From positions 1-51,862 of the forward strand of contig CAZGCA010000042.1 of assembly GCA_964524145.1 (NCBI GenBank): 51,862 bases of DNA, written 5' to 3'. The translations under genes were made by a program, and so were the position numbers. Of the stretch, positions 8,201-17,526 are shown one piece after another. Origin of the DNA: CAZGCA01 sp964524145. Its GTDB lineage: Bacteria; Hydrogenedentota; CAZGCA01. Under the pieces are notes generated by a model. The model was not told where the DNA came from and ran no database searches. It saw only the letters and a list, made by a program, of their open reading frames with translations. Positions within the stretch are counted from its first letter, which is position 1, and the number at the start of each line of letters is the position of its first letter.

Positions 8201-11200
8201 CTCAGGTGCATCATTCTGCCAGATGATGCAGTTTACGATGGTGTCTTTACACGAGTAGAGCGCGGCACCCCAGCCGGCGGAGTTGCCAGTGATAGTGTTG
8301 TTTCGGATGGTGCCCCTGCAGTCGCAAAGCCCACCGCCATATCGCGCCGAGTTGCCCGCGATGGTGTTGTTTTGGATAGCTTTGTTCCCGATGCGGGCGC
8401 TACAATGGGAAAGGCCACCGCCATCTTCTCCGGCGGAATTGCCTGAGATGACGTTGTTCTCGATGTGGGCGTTGCACCGGGAGAGCCCGCCACCATAGTC
8501 GGCTGTGTTGCCGGTGATGGTGTTGTTTCGGATGATGCCATCGCAGTCGTAGAGCCCGCCACCAACATCCGCGTGGTTGTTTCTAATGATGTTGTACTGG
8601 ATGGTGCCGCCGCAGTCGTAAAGACCACCGCCATCCCTCTTTGTCGAATTGCCGGCGATCGTGTTGTACTGGATGGTGCCGTCGCAGTCGTAAAGCCCGG
8701 TGCTCGAATTGTCCGTGATGGTGTTGTCCTGGATGGTGCCGTCGCACTGGTAAAGACCATGGCCGAATCTCTCCGGGTTGTCCCGGATGGTATTGTCACT
8801 GATGGTAGCCAATGTGTCGTTGCCGCGTATGCCGACGCCACGATAAGTGTTACCGCCGCTAATCGTGAACCCGGAGAGTCTGCATGCCGGGCTCTCGCCT
8901 CCTCGAAACGTCACGACCGAACCCGCTCCAGCACCGTAGATGACGGTTGATTCCACGATTGCGGCATTAGTAGGGGAGACGCTGCTCAGCACTATATCGT
9001 CTCCCGGGAATTGCAGGTTCTCATAGTAATGTCCCGGCGCAACAACGATCTCGTCACCCTCCTTTGCCAGCCCGAGCGCTGTTTGAATCGTGCCAATGTC
9101 CTCGGGCACGTACAATACCATGGACGATGTCGCGCTGGTCGGATCGCTCCCTCGGATGATCTCGACCCCGTCGCGCAGACCGTCGCCGTCGCTGTCTTCG
9201 AGATCGACGTCCGTCCCGTAAAGGGGTTCATCGTTGTCGCTCAACAGATCGCCGTCCGTATCTGCCTCGGCACCAAACTCGTAGCACCCCACATCTATTC
9301 CCGAACCCACAACCCGGCAATTCCCATCCAGATCACGTTGTGGCCATTCAACCCAATAGCCGTTTGCCCCCGCATCTATGCACGGGGAACCCGCCTGAAG
9401 GCGGAAATCTCCTTCGCTCGCGCCAACGAATAAGGGATCCGTACTGATATTGCCTGCTCCCCCGCCGGCCCATCCTTCAATACAGCAATAGTATGGTGTG
9501 TTAGAGTCATATACTTGCTGCGCGGGCGAATTGCCCCAGATAATGCAGTTCCGGACTATGCCGCCACAATCATAAAGCCCGCGGCCCTTTTCCGAACCCA
9601 GGTTCCCGACAATGGTGTTGTTCTGGATAATGCCATCGCACCCGCGCAACCCGCCTCCATACGAAGCGGAATTGCCCCGGATAAGATTGTTCTGGATGGT
9701 GCCGTTGCAGTTGTAAAGCCCGGTGCCCGAGTTGTCCGTGACGGTGTTGTTCTGGATGGTGCCGTCGCAGCCGCCAAGCCCACCGCCATAGTTATCCACG
9801 ATCGTGTTGTTCTCGATGGTGCCGTTGCAGTAGCGAAGCCCGCCGCCATGCTCCGCGGAATTGCCTGAGATGGTGTTGTTCTGGATGGTGCCGTCGCAGC
9901 CATGAAGTCCGCCGCCATACTCAACGGAATTGCCTGAGATGGTGTTGTTTTGGATGGTGCCGTCGCAGTCGCAAAGCCCGCCACCACGCCACGTGCGGTT
10001 GTTTGTGACGGTGTTGTTCTCGATGGTGCCGTCGCAGTCGTAGAGCCCGCCGCCATCCTCTTGGGCGTAGTTGTCTGTGATGGTGTTGTTCTGGATGGTG
10101 CCGTCGCAGTCGTAAAGCCCGCCGCCACCATCATCTAGCGCCTGGTTGAGTGTGATGGTGTTGTTCTTGATAATGCCGTCGCATGTGTGAATGCCCCCAC
10201 CAGAATCCGAGGCCTTGTTGCGTGTGATGATGTTGTTGCTGATCGTGGCCAACGTGTGGTTGCCGAGCACACCGTTGCCTCCACGATTGAACGCGGCCCC
10301 TTTGATCGTGAGTCCGGATAGAGTGCACGCCGGGCCTTCACTCCCCCGAAACGTGACGACCGGTCCCGCTGAATCACCATCAACAATCGTTGATTCAACG
10401 ATTGCGGCATCTGCAGGGTCGCTGCTGCGAAGCACGACATCGGCTCCCGGGAATTGCAGGTTCTCATAGTAATCTCCCGGCGCGACAATGATCTCGTCAC
10501 CCTCCTTCGCCAGCCCGAGCGCTGTTTGAATCGTACCGACCTCATCAGGTACGTGGAATACCCCGGACGGCGTCACGCTGGTTGGATCGCTGCCGCGGAG
10601 AATCTCCAACCCGTCGCGTAGACCGTCCCCGTCGCCGTCCGCGAGGTAGACGTCCGTGCCGTAAAGCAGCTCATCGACGTCACTGAGCAAATCACCGTCC
10701 GTATCTGCATCGGCACCAAATTCGTAACACCCCATATCCACTCGCGATCCCACAACCCGGCAGTTCCCATCCAGATCCCGTTGGGGCCATGCAAACCAGT
10801 AGCCGTTCGCCCCCGCATCTATGCACGGGGAACCTGCCTGAAGACGGAAATCTCCTTCGCTTGCACTGACGAATAGGGGATCTGCATTGATGTTGCCTGT
10901 TACACCACCCCACCCTTGGATGCAGGAATAGGAAGGCCTATAGCACTTACTGAGCGAATTGCCCCAGATAATGCAGTTCCGAATTGAGGCGTTGCACCCG
11001 TAGAGCCCACTCCCACCATCTCGCGCATGGTTATCTGTGATGGTGTTGTTCAGGATAATGCCGTCGCAGCCGTAGAGGCCACCGCCGCGCCCATAAGGGG
11101 TTTCCCCTTCGTTCCCTCCCATGCCGTTCTCTACGGGTCCCTTTCCGCTGTTCGGCACCGCCCAGTTATCGGTGATCAGGTTGTTCTGGATGGTACCGTG

Positions 11201-11716
11201 GCACTGGTAGAGTCCGCCGCCATAAGCATGAAGCGTCACGTGCGTCCATTGATAAAGACCGTGGGCAACATTACCAGTGATACAGTTGTTCTCGATGGTA
11301 GCCCGCGTTCCGTTGCCGCGGATGCCACCGCCGACTGCGGCATTCCCGCCGGTAATGGTGAATCCGGAGATCAGGCAGTCGGGCGTTTCCGTGCCGGCGA
11401 ACGTCACAACCGAGCCGGACTGGTTGCCGTCGATTATCGTGTTCGCGACCACATCGGGGTCGATCGAATCAGTCGACCGCAGGACGATGTTCTTTCCCTG
11501 GAAGTGTATTGTTTCTACATAGGTTCCTTCAGCAACCACCACTTCATCGCCGTCGGTCGTGACACTTATCCCGGCCTGGATCGTGACGAATGCGGTGGGC
11601 CAGCTCACCCCGTTTTCGATGCCGGACGTGTTGTCCACATCGACGTACCAGGTGGCACCGTATGCTGCTGGGCACAGCACGATGCACGCTGCGATCAGGA
11701 ATGTGGTTCTACTCAT
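5262..11716 (-). CDS. Giant secreted beta-helix / TSP3-repeat / dockerin protein, interrupted by an assembly gap
   Basis: The ATG at 11716 follows GAGGGG at 9 nt. A signal peptide (to PAAYGATWYV) leads into right-handed beta-helix domains made of roughly 20-24-residue coils such as GGGLYDCDGTIQNNTITDN. These come in three blocks separated by CIDAGANGYW-type ends and DTDGD calcium motifs. About 16 TSP3-like calcium repeats (DPTDPDTDGDGIEDGDE pattern) follow, then another beta-helix, a carboxypeptidase-regulatory-like beta-sandwich (near GLFAFANIPAGTYVLTA) and a two-repeat type I dockerin (DVNYTGYVDAVD and DVDGNGYVDALD). 100 N (7694-7793) split the frame; collapsing the identical 55-bp flanks removes 155 bp, restores the frame and gives 2,099 residues. 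Beta-helices suggest polysaccharide binding or cleavage; the dockerin suggests attachment to a cohesin, none of which is seen here. Confidence 0.85.
7639..7848. repeat. Identical 55-bp direct repeats flanking the gap
   Basis: Bases 7639-7693 and 7794-7848 are identical over 55 bp and abut the N run on both sides. Both encode, on the minus strand, the same TSP3 segment (VDGDGLTARDEVNLY). Such an exact shared end is typical of contigs that overlap by one assembly k-mer. Confidence 0.95.
7694..7793. other. Assembly gap of 100 N
   Basis: Exactly 100 unknown bases, the usual placeholder for a gap of unknown size. It lies inside the TSP3-repeat region of the giant gene. True length and repeat number here are unknown. 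Confidence 0.99.
8233..11310 (-). repeat. Beta-helix coil repeats with a 1,443-bp internal duplication
   Basis: Short direct repeats (for example tggatggtgccgtcgcag, many copies between 8580 and 10110) encode successive beta-helix coils. At larger scale, the segment around 9000-9390 recurs around 10443-10833 at an offset of 1,443 bp (481 codons), for example the shared cgcatctatgcacgggg at 9371 and 10814. A whole beta-helix plus calcium-motif cassette was therefore duplicated in frame. Confidence 0.85.
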
Positions 11717-11973
11717 TGGAGTGGTCCCCTCTTGAAACGCTCGCCCTCGTTACGACACAGCTCCGTTACGAACCCACTACCGGCACAAAGATAGAGCAGG
11801 TGCGTCCACTGCGGTCATGATATCAGTGCGGTCCGGATGGTAGGTGTGCCTTTGTGGTTCGACCCCGACGTGGTGCTGCGCCCATGGCGTATGTTGCCTC
11901 CTGGCACGGTACTCCCCTTGCCAGCCTTCCAAACATCTCCCTGATGGCCCCATCATGTTCACTCCCGCGCATC

Positions 11974-11989
11974 GACAGTACTAACTGTC
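11974..11989. repeat. Inverted repeat in the leader of the giant gene
   Basis: GACAGT-ACTA-ACTGTC is a perfect 6-bp dyad in the stretch 11717-12291, which otherwise holds no gene. It lies in the presumed untranslated leader of the giant gene and could be an operator or an RNA hairpin. No function is assigned. Confidence 0.4.
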
Positions 11990-12009
11990 AAGCTTGCTTC
12001 TCATCCTTA

Positions 12010-12038
12010 ATCCTAGCACGAACTCGACTGAATGTCAA
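12010..12038 (-). promoter_or_regulatory. Candidate sigma-70 promoter of the giant gene
   Basis: On the minus strand TTGACA (12038-12033), a 17-bp spacer and TAGGAT (12015-12010). The -35 is perfect and the -10 matches 4 of 6. It would give a leader of about 290 nt before the ATG at 11716. Confidence 0.5.
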
Positions 12039-12220
12039 ACACTTACCGTTCGCGGTTTGTCGTCGTTCTCCGATTACGATACCGGTTACGAGCATGAGCA
12101 CGAGCTCGTATACCTCACCATAGTGACGAACGCGGACACTCAGCCGTCATCATAGTACGTGACCGTATTGGTGCTTGGCGGCAGTTAGTGACGGCCCGCG
12201 CCGTAAGCGAGATCAACCTC

Positions 12221-12249
12221 TTGACAAATATTCCACACTGCCGCATAAT
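12221..12249 (+). promoter_or_regulatory. Sigma-70 promoter of the HDOD-GGDEF gene
   Basis: TTGACA (12221-12226), 17-bp spacer, CATAAT (12244-12249). The start codon lies 42 bp downstream, giving a short leader with an AAGGGG ribosome site. Hexamers and spacing are close to consensus. Confidence 0.75.
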
Positions 12250-12291
12250 AGGCGACGCATTTTCGGTCGAAGGAGAAGAAGGGGCGCGCTA

Positions 12292-13830
12292 GTGAACAAT
12301 GTTCTCGATGCAGCAAAGATACTGGCTGAATCCTCGCGGCTCCCCACCATCCCGGCAGTAGCCCACGAACTGCTCTCGATATCGGAGTGGGAAGACGTTG
12401 ATCTGCGGGAAGTCGCCGAGATAATCAGCAAGGACGTGTCGCTCAGTTCGAGAGTCCTGCAAGTGGTCAACTCTCCGTTTTATGGGTTCCCTCGCCAAGT
12501 GAGCAGCATATCGAACGCGTTGGTGATACTCGGTCTTCGTGCCACGCGGTCACTCACGCTCAGCTTCTCGATACTGACTGCAGCACCGAAGAAGAAAACC
12601 CGCCAATTCGATTACGCCGGGTTCTGGACTCGCTCTCTTAACACGGCCACGGCGGCTCGCGAACTGGCCGGTGCCTCCATGTCTCACACCGAAGAGGAAG
12701 CGTTTCTTGGCGGATTGTTGCAGGACATAGGCGTTATGGTGCTTGCTCATTGCTTTTCAGAGCTGTACGCGCCCGTACTGAAAGAGACAAAAGACGCGCT
12801 TGCTCCGTCGGTCGATATCGAGCGGCAACATCTCGGTACCGACCATCTTGAGGTGGCGAGGCTGCTTTTCAACCAGTGGCACCTGCCGCCGCCGCTGTCC
12901 ATTCCGGTGCTCTATCATCACTCGCCGGAAAACGCCGAGCGTGCCGACGAGCAGGTCGCGCTCGCAATTCGTATCCAGCATCTCGCGGGACGCCTGGGAG
13001 AATGGCTCTATACGAAGGAGGGCGACACCGAGTCGCTTGTCGAGTTGAAAGACCTGGCTTCTCGGTACTTCGACATTTCTTCGGAGGAGTTGGAAGCGCT
13101 TATGCACCGCGTGGACCAAAAGGCAGAAGAGAACGCCGGGCTGTTCGAGATCACCGCTCCCAGACCGGAAACGTATTCGAACCTGTTGCAGAAGGCAAAC
13201 CTGGCACTGGGCGACATTGTCGGCGAGCAAGAGCTGCTTGTCAAGGAGCTCGAGCTTGCCAAGACGGAATCACAGAAACTGTCCGAACAGCTCCGGATCG
13301 CCAACAACAAGTTGCTCGACGACGTGCAAAAAGACCCCCTTACAAACCTGGCGAACCGGCGGTTGTTCGAAGCGTTTCTCAGCCGAGAACTCGAGCGGTG
13401 CGCTCGATACGATCACCCTCTTGCCCTGCTGTTCATTGACATCGACGACTTCAAGTTGATAAACGACACGCACGGACATCTTGAGGGCGACGCGGCATTG
13501 AAGCAGGTGGCCGGAATCCTCAGCAACCAGGTGCGCAAATCCGATCTCATCGCCCGGTATGGCGGCGAGGAGTTCGTTGCGGGTCTGGTTGAAACGAGAG
13601 AGGAGGAAGCCATGACGACTGCGCAACGCATTCGTTGTGCGATCGAGGAGGCGGGTTTTTACCTTAATGATGCAAATCCGTCAGCACATCTCACCGTCAG
13701 CATCGGTCTGGTAGTATGGTGCCCCAAGGGCAAATCCGTCTCCGCAAAGGCTCTCATTGCAAAAGCTGACGAGGCCATGTACGAAGCCAAGAAGTCCGGC
13801 AAGAACAACGTTACCGTGCAACAGTTCTAA
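12292..13830 (+). CDS. HDOD-GGDEF signalling protein (probable diguanylate cyclase)
   Basis: A 512-residue cytoplasmic protein. The GTG at 12292 is preceded by AAGGGG at 7 nt. An HDOD domain covers about residues 15-210 (RLPTIPAVAHELL, VVNSPFYG). It reads LQDIG where catalytic HD proteins have HD, so this part is a non-hydrolytic signalling module, as usual for HDOD. A helical linker with a coiled-coil (ELLVKELELAKTESQKL) leads to a GGDEF domain at about 345-512 with an intact GGEEF signature at 424-428 and an RxxD inhibitory site (RKSD, 415-418) five residues before it. It should therefore make cyclic di-GMP with product inhibition. HDOD-GGDEF pairs occur in motility and stress signalling; the input here is unknown. 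Confidence 0.9.
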   Translation: MNNVLDAAKILAESSRLPTIPAVAHELLSISEWEDVDLREVAEIISKDVSLSSRVLQVVNSPFYGFPRQVSSISNALVILGLRATRSLTLSFSILTAAPKKKTRQFDYAGFWTRSLNTATAARELAGASMSHTEEEAFLGGLLQDIGVMVLAHCFSELYAPVLKETKDALAPSVDIERQHLGTDHLEVARLLFNQWHLPPPLSIPVLYHHSPENAERADEQVALAIRIQHLAGRLGEWLYTKEGDTESLVELKDLASRYFDISSEELEALMHRVDQKAEENAGLFEITAPRPETYSNLLQKANLALGDIVGEQELLVKELELAKTESQKLSEQLRIANNKLLDDVQKDPLTNLANRRLFEAFLSRELERCARYDHPLALLFIDIDDFKLINDTHGHLEGDAALKQVAGILSNQVRKSDLIARYGGEEFVAGLVETREEEAMTTAQRIRCAIEEAGFYLNDANPSAHLTVSIGLVVWCPKGKSVSAKALIAKADEAMYEAKKSGKNNVTVQQF

Positions 13831-13971
13831 ACCGCACGTCTCAACAGAACCAGGCAACTCGTCGATACGCGGGAGGACCGATGAGGAGTATCTGGACACG
13901 ATGGACATGGAAGGAGTAATATTGACCGAGCGGTACGTGGCTGTTCGATACGGAAGGGAGCGCAGCAACGT

Positions 13972-13988
13972 GCCCGGGTTGGCCGGGC
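13972..13988 (+). promoter_or_regulatory. Hairpin just before the lipoprotein ribosome site
   Basis: GCCCGG-gttgg-CCGGGC is a perfect 6-bp GC stem with a 5-nt loop ending 3 nt before the AGGAGG of the next gene. It could end transcription of the upstream gene (no T-run follows) or affect translation of the lipoprotein. Confidence 0.35.
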
Positions 13989-14003
13989 AACAGGAGGTGA
14001 ACG

Positions 14004-14420
14004 GTGCATAGTCTCAAGGCGTTGGCTCCACTGGCAGTGCTGGTCGTGGTGGGTGTCGGATGTGCAGGAATGGGCGGTCCCGATGACGAGACCCTGATCA
14101 TGGGTGTGGTCACGGACTACGTCGCGGCCATGGATGCCGGCAACGTGGACGGTCTCATGCCGCTCTACTCGAAGGACTACTCGGACGAGCGCGGGACAAC
14201 CTATGACGGGTTGAGGGACCGGTTCGACAGGATGCTCCCCATGCTTGAGCAGTATGATGTCGAGATAGACGCCTCGGAAGTCGTCGCCACCGTCGACGGC
14301 AACACGGCGACCGCCGGCCCGATCACGATGGGAGCCCAAGGACGTAGCTTTTCGTCCAACCTGCTCCTCAGCAAAGAAGGCGGTAACTGGCTTATCACGG
14401 GCAGTGAGAGAAACGAATAA
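14004..14420 (+). CDS. Small lipoprotein with NTF2/SnoaL-like domain
   Basis: 138 residues, GTG start with a strong AGGAGG site 6 nt upstream. The signal LAPLAVLVVVGVGC ends in a lipobox with C20 as the lipidated residue. The mature part (ETLIMGVVTDYVAAMDAGNVDGLMPLYSKDY and the later LLLSKEGGNWLITG) has the pattern of the DUF4440/SnoaL cone-like fold, used both by enzymes and as a binding module. No catalytic residues can be assigned. It lies 173 bp after the HDOD-GGDEF gene on the same strand and may share its transcript. Confidence 0.75.
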   Translation: MHSLKALAPLAVLVVVGVGCAGMGGPDDETLIMGVVTDYVAAMDAGNVDGLMPLYSKDYSDERGTTYDGLRDRFDRMLPMLEQYDVEIDASEVVATVDGNTATAGPITMGAQGRSFSSNLLLSKEGGNWLITGSERNE

Positions 14421-15180
14421 GCCAAAACAGGTTGTGTGAGCGTAAGGTTTCAGGACATTTGTGCCGCAATAACGCCTGATTCAGGGTGGAGATCAGGCCC
14501 GTGTGAGCTTCGGTGCTGTCTTGCGTAACGTCCGCGTCCGCCAGAGTACGCAGCGCCAGACGTAACGGTGCCACACGATGTCCAGTTGTACTCGTTTGTG
14601 TCCTGCAGTGTTTTGATGACGGACCGTACTGGTGGTGGTTTAACTCCCGTTTGCAAACGCGATCTGCTGCCGGATCAACACAATGTGCCGCAGGACTGCG
14701 ATGTGGTAAAGCAACTGCACCAGATGCGTATTCACCGTTTTGCCTTTACCCTTGTCCCGGTGTTAGTCTTCGGGCATGAGCACCGTTGTGGTCTCGACGT
14801 CTGTCTTTCGTGCAGCGACGCGACATTAAGAAGCATATCGCGTGCCCATTGGTCGTCTGCTTGCGGCTGAGCTGTTGGTAGCAGGAGTAACTGTAAGTGT
14901 GGTCGGGTTTTGCCGTTCGATGTTGCGGACTCTGGGTTTGTTGATATCCTTGAACCAGTGGCAAGATTTGCCCAGTGGGTTCTGTTCGATTCCGGTGAAC
15001 TCCGGACAGTCAGGCCGTTCGAGCCATTCGCGACACGTGGTTCCCGGCATTGGCATGAGTGGGCACGTGCGGCGACAACGATTGTGGGACAAGGAGATAA
15101 AAAGCCCCCCTCAATCTCGTACCGACAGAGGTTTCGCCTGCACTGAGGAGTGAGAAAGCCGAGCGTTCAGCAGTTCTGCG
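14421..15180. other. 760-bp stretch with no recognisable gene
   Basis: Open frames here are short, lack ribosome sites and give cysteine- or histidine-rich translations unlike the neighbouring proteins. No tRNA, hairpin array or repeat family of this window was seen. It may be a decayed gene or a non-coding RNA region. Confidence 0.5.
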
Positions 15181-15954
15181 TCATGGGGTCTGCCACGTGA
15201 GGCAGTTCAAGAGGATTTGACAGTAGTCTCGGTGCTCAAAATCCGAGACGGCGTGGCCCGGTTGAAAGTAGAAGACGTGTCCCCTACCCGCCGGCTTGAA
15301 CCAGCCCGCCCGGTCCTGCATGTAGACTTTGCCGGTCTTTGGGTCTTGATACTGGAACCCGAACAGGACCGTCTTCTCCCGGCCATCGGTAAACTGGTGG
15401 TTCAGAAACACCTCGGTGTCCAGGAACTCGATCGCGGGCAAGGTGACGCGTTTGCTCGGCTGGTCGGACGATTGATACTCGATCGTTTTCCGGTAGGTTA
15501 CGTTATGCGATGTGATGTAGTGTGCTGGGTTAAGGTTCACGAACGTATTGGTGACATCGTCAATCCAGGCATAACGATGTTCGGCATCCGTGCTGCGGTC
15601 CAACGCTATACCCAGTAAAGCGAACCATCCCTTGGTCTCCGCTTTCTTCGACGAGATGCCATGATGCAGAACGATCAGCCGGCCTCCGTTCTTTGCGTAC
15701 TCGATAAGCGCCTGCGCGGGGGCGTCGTTGAACGTCCCATGAACGAACTGGAATACGCCGTCATACCCGGAGAGACTCTCGGGCAGCTTGTCCTGTTCGA
15801 CTTTCTCGACGTCATACCCGCCTTCGGCGCGCAAGTACTTGGCGAGCACCTCCATCTGCGGCCATTCGTCGGCGACGATCAGAACCTTCTCACCCATCGC
15901 AGGCACCACAACGCAAAGCTGGAACAACAGAAGAAGCACCACGTTTCTTACCAC
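15181..15954 (-). CDS. Secreted ThuA-domain protein
   Basis: About 257 residues; the GTG at 15954 is preferred because GGAGGG lies 7 nt upstream, with ATG 15969 and GTG 15975 as alternatives. A signal peptide (NVVLLLLFQLCVVVPAMG) precedes a class-I glutamine-amidotransferase-like ThuA fold: KVLIVADEWPQ, then YDGVFQFVHGTFND, then GGRLIVLHHGISS, and the late PAGRGHVFYFQPGHAVSDF. ThuA proteins are common in sugar-catabolism clusters of PVC bacteria and often accompany Gfo/Idh/MocA and DUF1080 proteins; their reaction is poorly defined. It is the last gene of the minus-strand block that starts at 21560. Confidence 0.82.
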   Translation of the reverse strand: MVRNVVLLLLFQLCVVVPAMGEKVLIVADEWPQMEVLAKYLRAEGGYDVEKVEQDKLPESLSGYDGVFQFVHGTFNDAPAQALIEYAKNGGRLIVLHHGISSKKAETKGWFALLGIALDRSTDAEHRYAWIDDVTNTFVNLNPAHYITSHNVTYRKTIEYQSSDQPSKRVTLPAIEFLDTEVFLNHQFTDGREKTVLFGFQYQDPKTGKVYMQDRAGWFKPAGRGHVFYFQPGHAVSDFEHRDYCQILLNCLTWQTP

Positions 15955-16028
15955 CGGATCGCCCTCCATGCTCACGGCAGCGTGCCGTGTCTACAACGAG
16001 CCAATAACCTGACGATACGCACGAGAAC

Positions 16029-17435
16029 CTATGAAGACAGTACATAAGGGATTTGGAACACGCAGAACCATCCAAACACCAAGAAGCCGAGCAGCAGAAA
16101 CACGATAAAACTCCAATGGGGTTTCAGTACGGCGTAGGCTTCCTTGGAAAGCAGTCTCGGCATCACCAAGAACAGGCCAAGAGCGACCCAGACGGCTTGC
16201 AGCGGCGTGAGCAACAGCCCGTCACAGATGGCGCCCATTTTTACGAGCAGTAACGGCTTAACTCCCAACGTGAACACGATCGTCATGTTGGTGATGAAGA
16301 AGAAGATGAGAAACAGGCGGAACTGGGTCTTCCAAGTCATTCTCTCCTGAAACTTCGGAATGCATATCCTGAACGCGTCGGCGAACAGGCGTGGCCAGCC
16401 GGCCAACTGTACCGTGAGCGTGCCGACAAGTGCGGCGGTTCCGGTGAGCAGAAAAACGAACCCGCCGACGCTTCCCCATCTCGAGGAGAAGATTCTCGAA
16501 AGCGTCGTGGCGACTTCCGGACCTTGAGGCGCAAGCTGGTTCGAGCCCAGGACGACGGCTCCCGCAATCAGGAAACAGAGTGTCAGGACAACGGTGATAG
16601 ACATGGCGACGCTGGCGTCCGCAAGAACGACTCGACACCAGCCTCTAATCCTCTCGGCACCGTTCCGGTCGAGGCGTTTCAGGAATTCCGTATCAGCAGG
16701 TTGTCCGTACCCCCTGCCTGCAGCCGCGCCATACCCTGCGCCAAGCACCCAGTACGTATACCAGACGTGGCTGGCGAATCCGCCTGCGGCCCAGCCCATG
16801 AGCGGCAGTATCTCTCTCCACGGGTTGTGATTCACGCCGGCTTTGGTGACAGCCCATTCCGGTACTGAAGGGATTCTGAGAAGGAACCCCTCGAGAAACG
16901 TCGAGAAACCGGGGAAGAGCGCAATCGAGATATAGAGAACACCCAGCATCATGATAAGCACGAAAAAGCCCATGGCTACCTTCAGTATCTTGAACCCGCC
17001 GGACCAGGCCACTATGAAAGCAAATATGCTGACAGCCCAGCCGCCCAGTTGCGGGGAAACAGGGATCATGCTGTTCAGAAACACGCCCGAAGCGGAGGCG
17101 ATCGAACCGATGGCAATGGTGGCGCTGAAAAGCTGGATGACCAGGACGGTCCAGACGACCCAATGACGCGGTCCCGGGATACGGTCGAACATATCGATCA
17201 TCCCTTCGCCCGTACAGACCGTGTACCAGGCACCGCTCACCCCGATCCAGTATTTCAGAAAGATGCCGACGACAACAGCCCACATGACACCCGTGCCGAG
17301 AATAGCGCCGACGCGGGTCGCCAGGATAACCTCGCCCGAGCCAATCATCTCGGAACACCAGACCAGTCCGGGACCGACCAGAACGAGCACGGCCAGCCCT
17401 TTCGGCGGTCCCTTTATTGTGTTCTTGTCTTCCAT
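16029..17435 (-). CDS. Nramp-like transporter with altered metal-site motifs
   Basis: 468 residues with about 11-12 hydrophobic segments in the LeuT-like order of the Nramp family. The first helix reads GPGLVWCSEMIGSGEVILAT: the DPGN metal motif of true Nramp proteins is replaced by IGSGE. Around helix 6 the text is PLMGWAAGGFASHVWYTYWVLG, without the usual MPH. It therefore belongs to the divergent Nramp relatives common in PVC bacteria, and the substrate need not be Mn/Fe. ATG 17435 is chosen over the TTG two codons upstream; its ribosome site is weak. It lies between MttB and ThuA genes, so the cargo may be linked to methylated-amine or corrinoid use (inference). Confidence 0.82.
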   Translation of the reverse strand: MEDKNTIKGPPKGLAVLVLVGPGLVWCSEMIGSGEVILATRVGAILGTGVMWAVVVGIFLKYWIGVSGAWYTVCTGEGMIDMFDRIPGPRHWVVWTVLVIQLFSATIAIGSIASASGVFLNSMIPVSPQLGGWAVSIFAFIVAWSGGFKILKVAMGFFVLIMMLGVLYISIALFPGFSTFLEGFLLRIPSVPEWAVTKAGVNHNPWREILPLMGWAAGGFASHVWYTYWVLGAGYGAAAGRGYGQPADTEFLKRLDRNGAERIRGWCRVVLADASVAMSITVVLTLCFLIAGAVVLGSNQLAPQGPEVATTLSRIFSSRWGSVGGFVFLLTGTAALVGTLTVQLAGWPRLFADAFRICIPKFQERMTWKTQFRLFLIFFFITNMTIVFTLGVKPLLLVKMGAICDGLLLTPLQAVWVALGLFLVMPRLLSKEAYAVLKPHWSFIVFLLLGFLVFGWFCVFQIPYVLSS

Positions 17436-17526
17436 GATCAAGCCCGATCTTTCGAACTCAACTGTCGCAGCCCGTCGGTGACCTGCACGTCGTTCCGTTC
17501 AGCCATGTCAACGCAGCTCTCGACCG

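Noticed and set aside
8580..10110. Second CRISPR-like or minisatellite locus
   Set aside because: The short direct repeats are in frame and encode beta-helix coils, so they are coding repeats.
14568..15153. Small genes in the 14.4-15.2 kb space (for example frames at 14568, 14842 and 14826 minus)
   Set aside because: No ribosome sites, overlapping frames on both strands, and cysteine/histidine-rich translations without any domain pattern.
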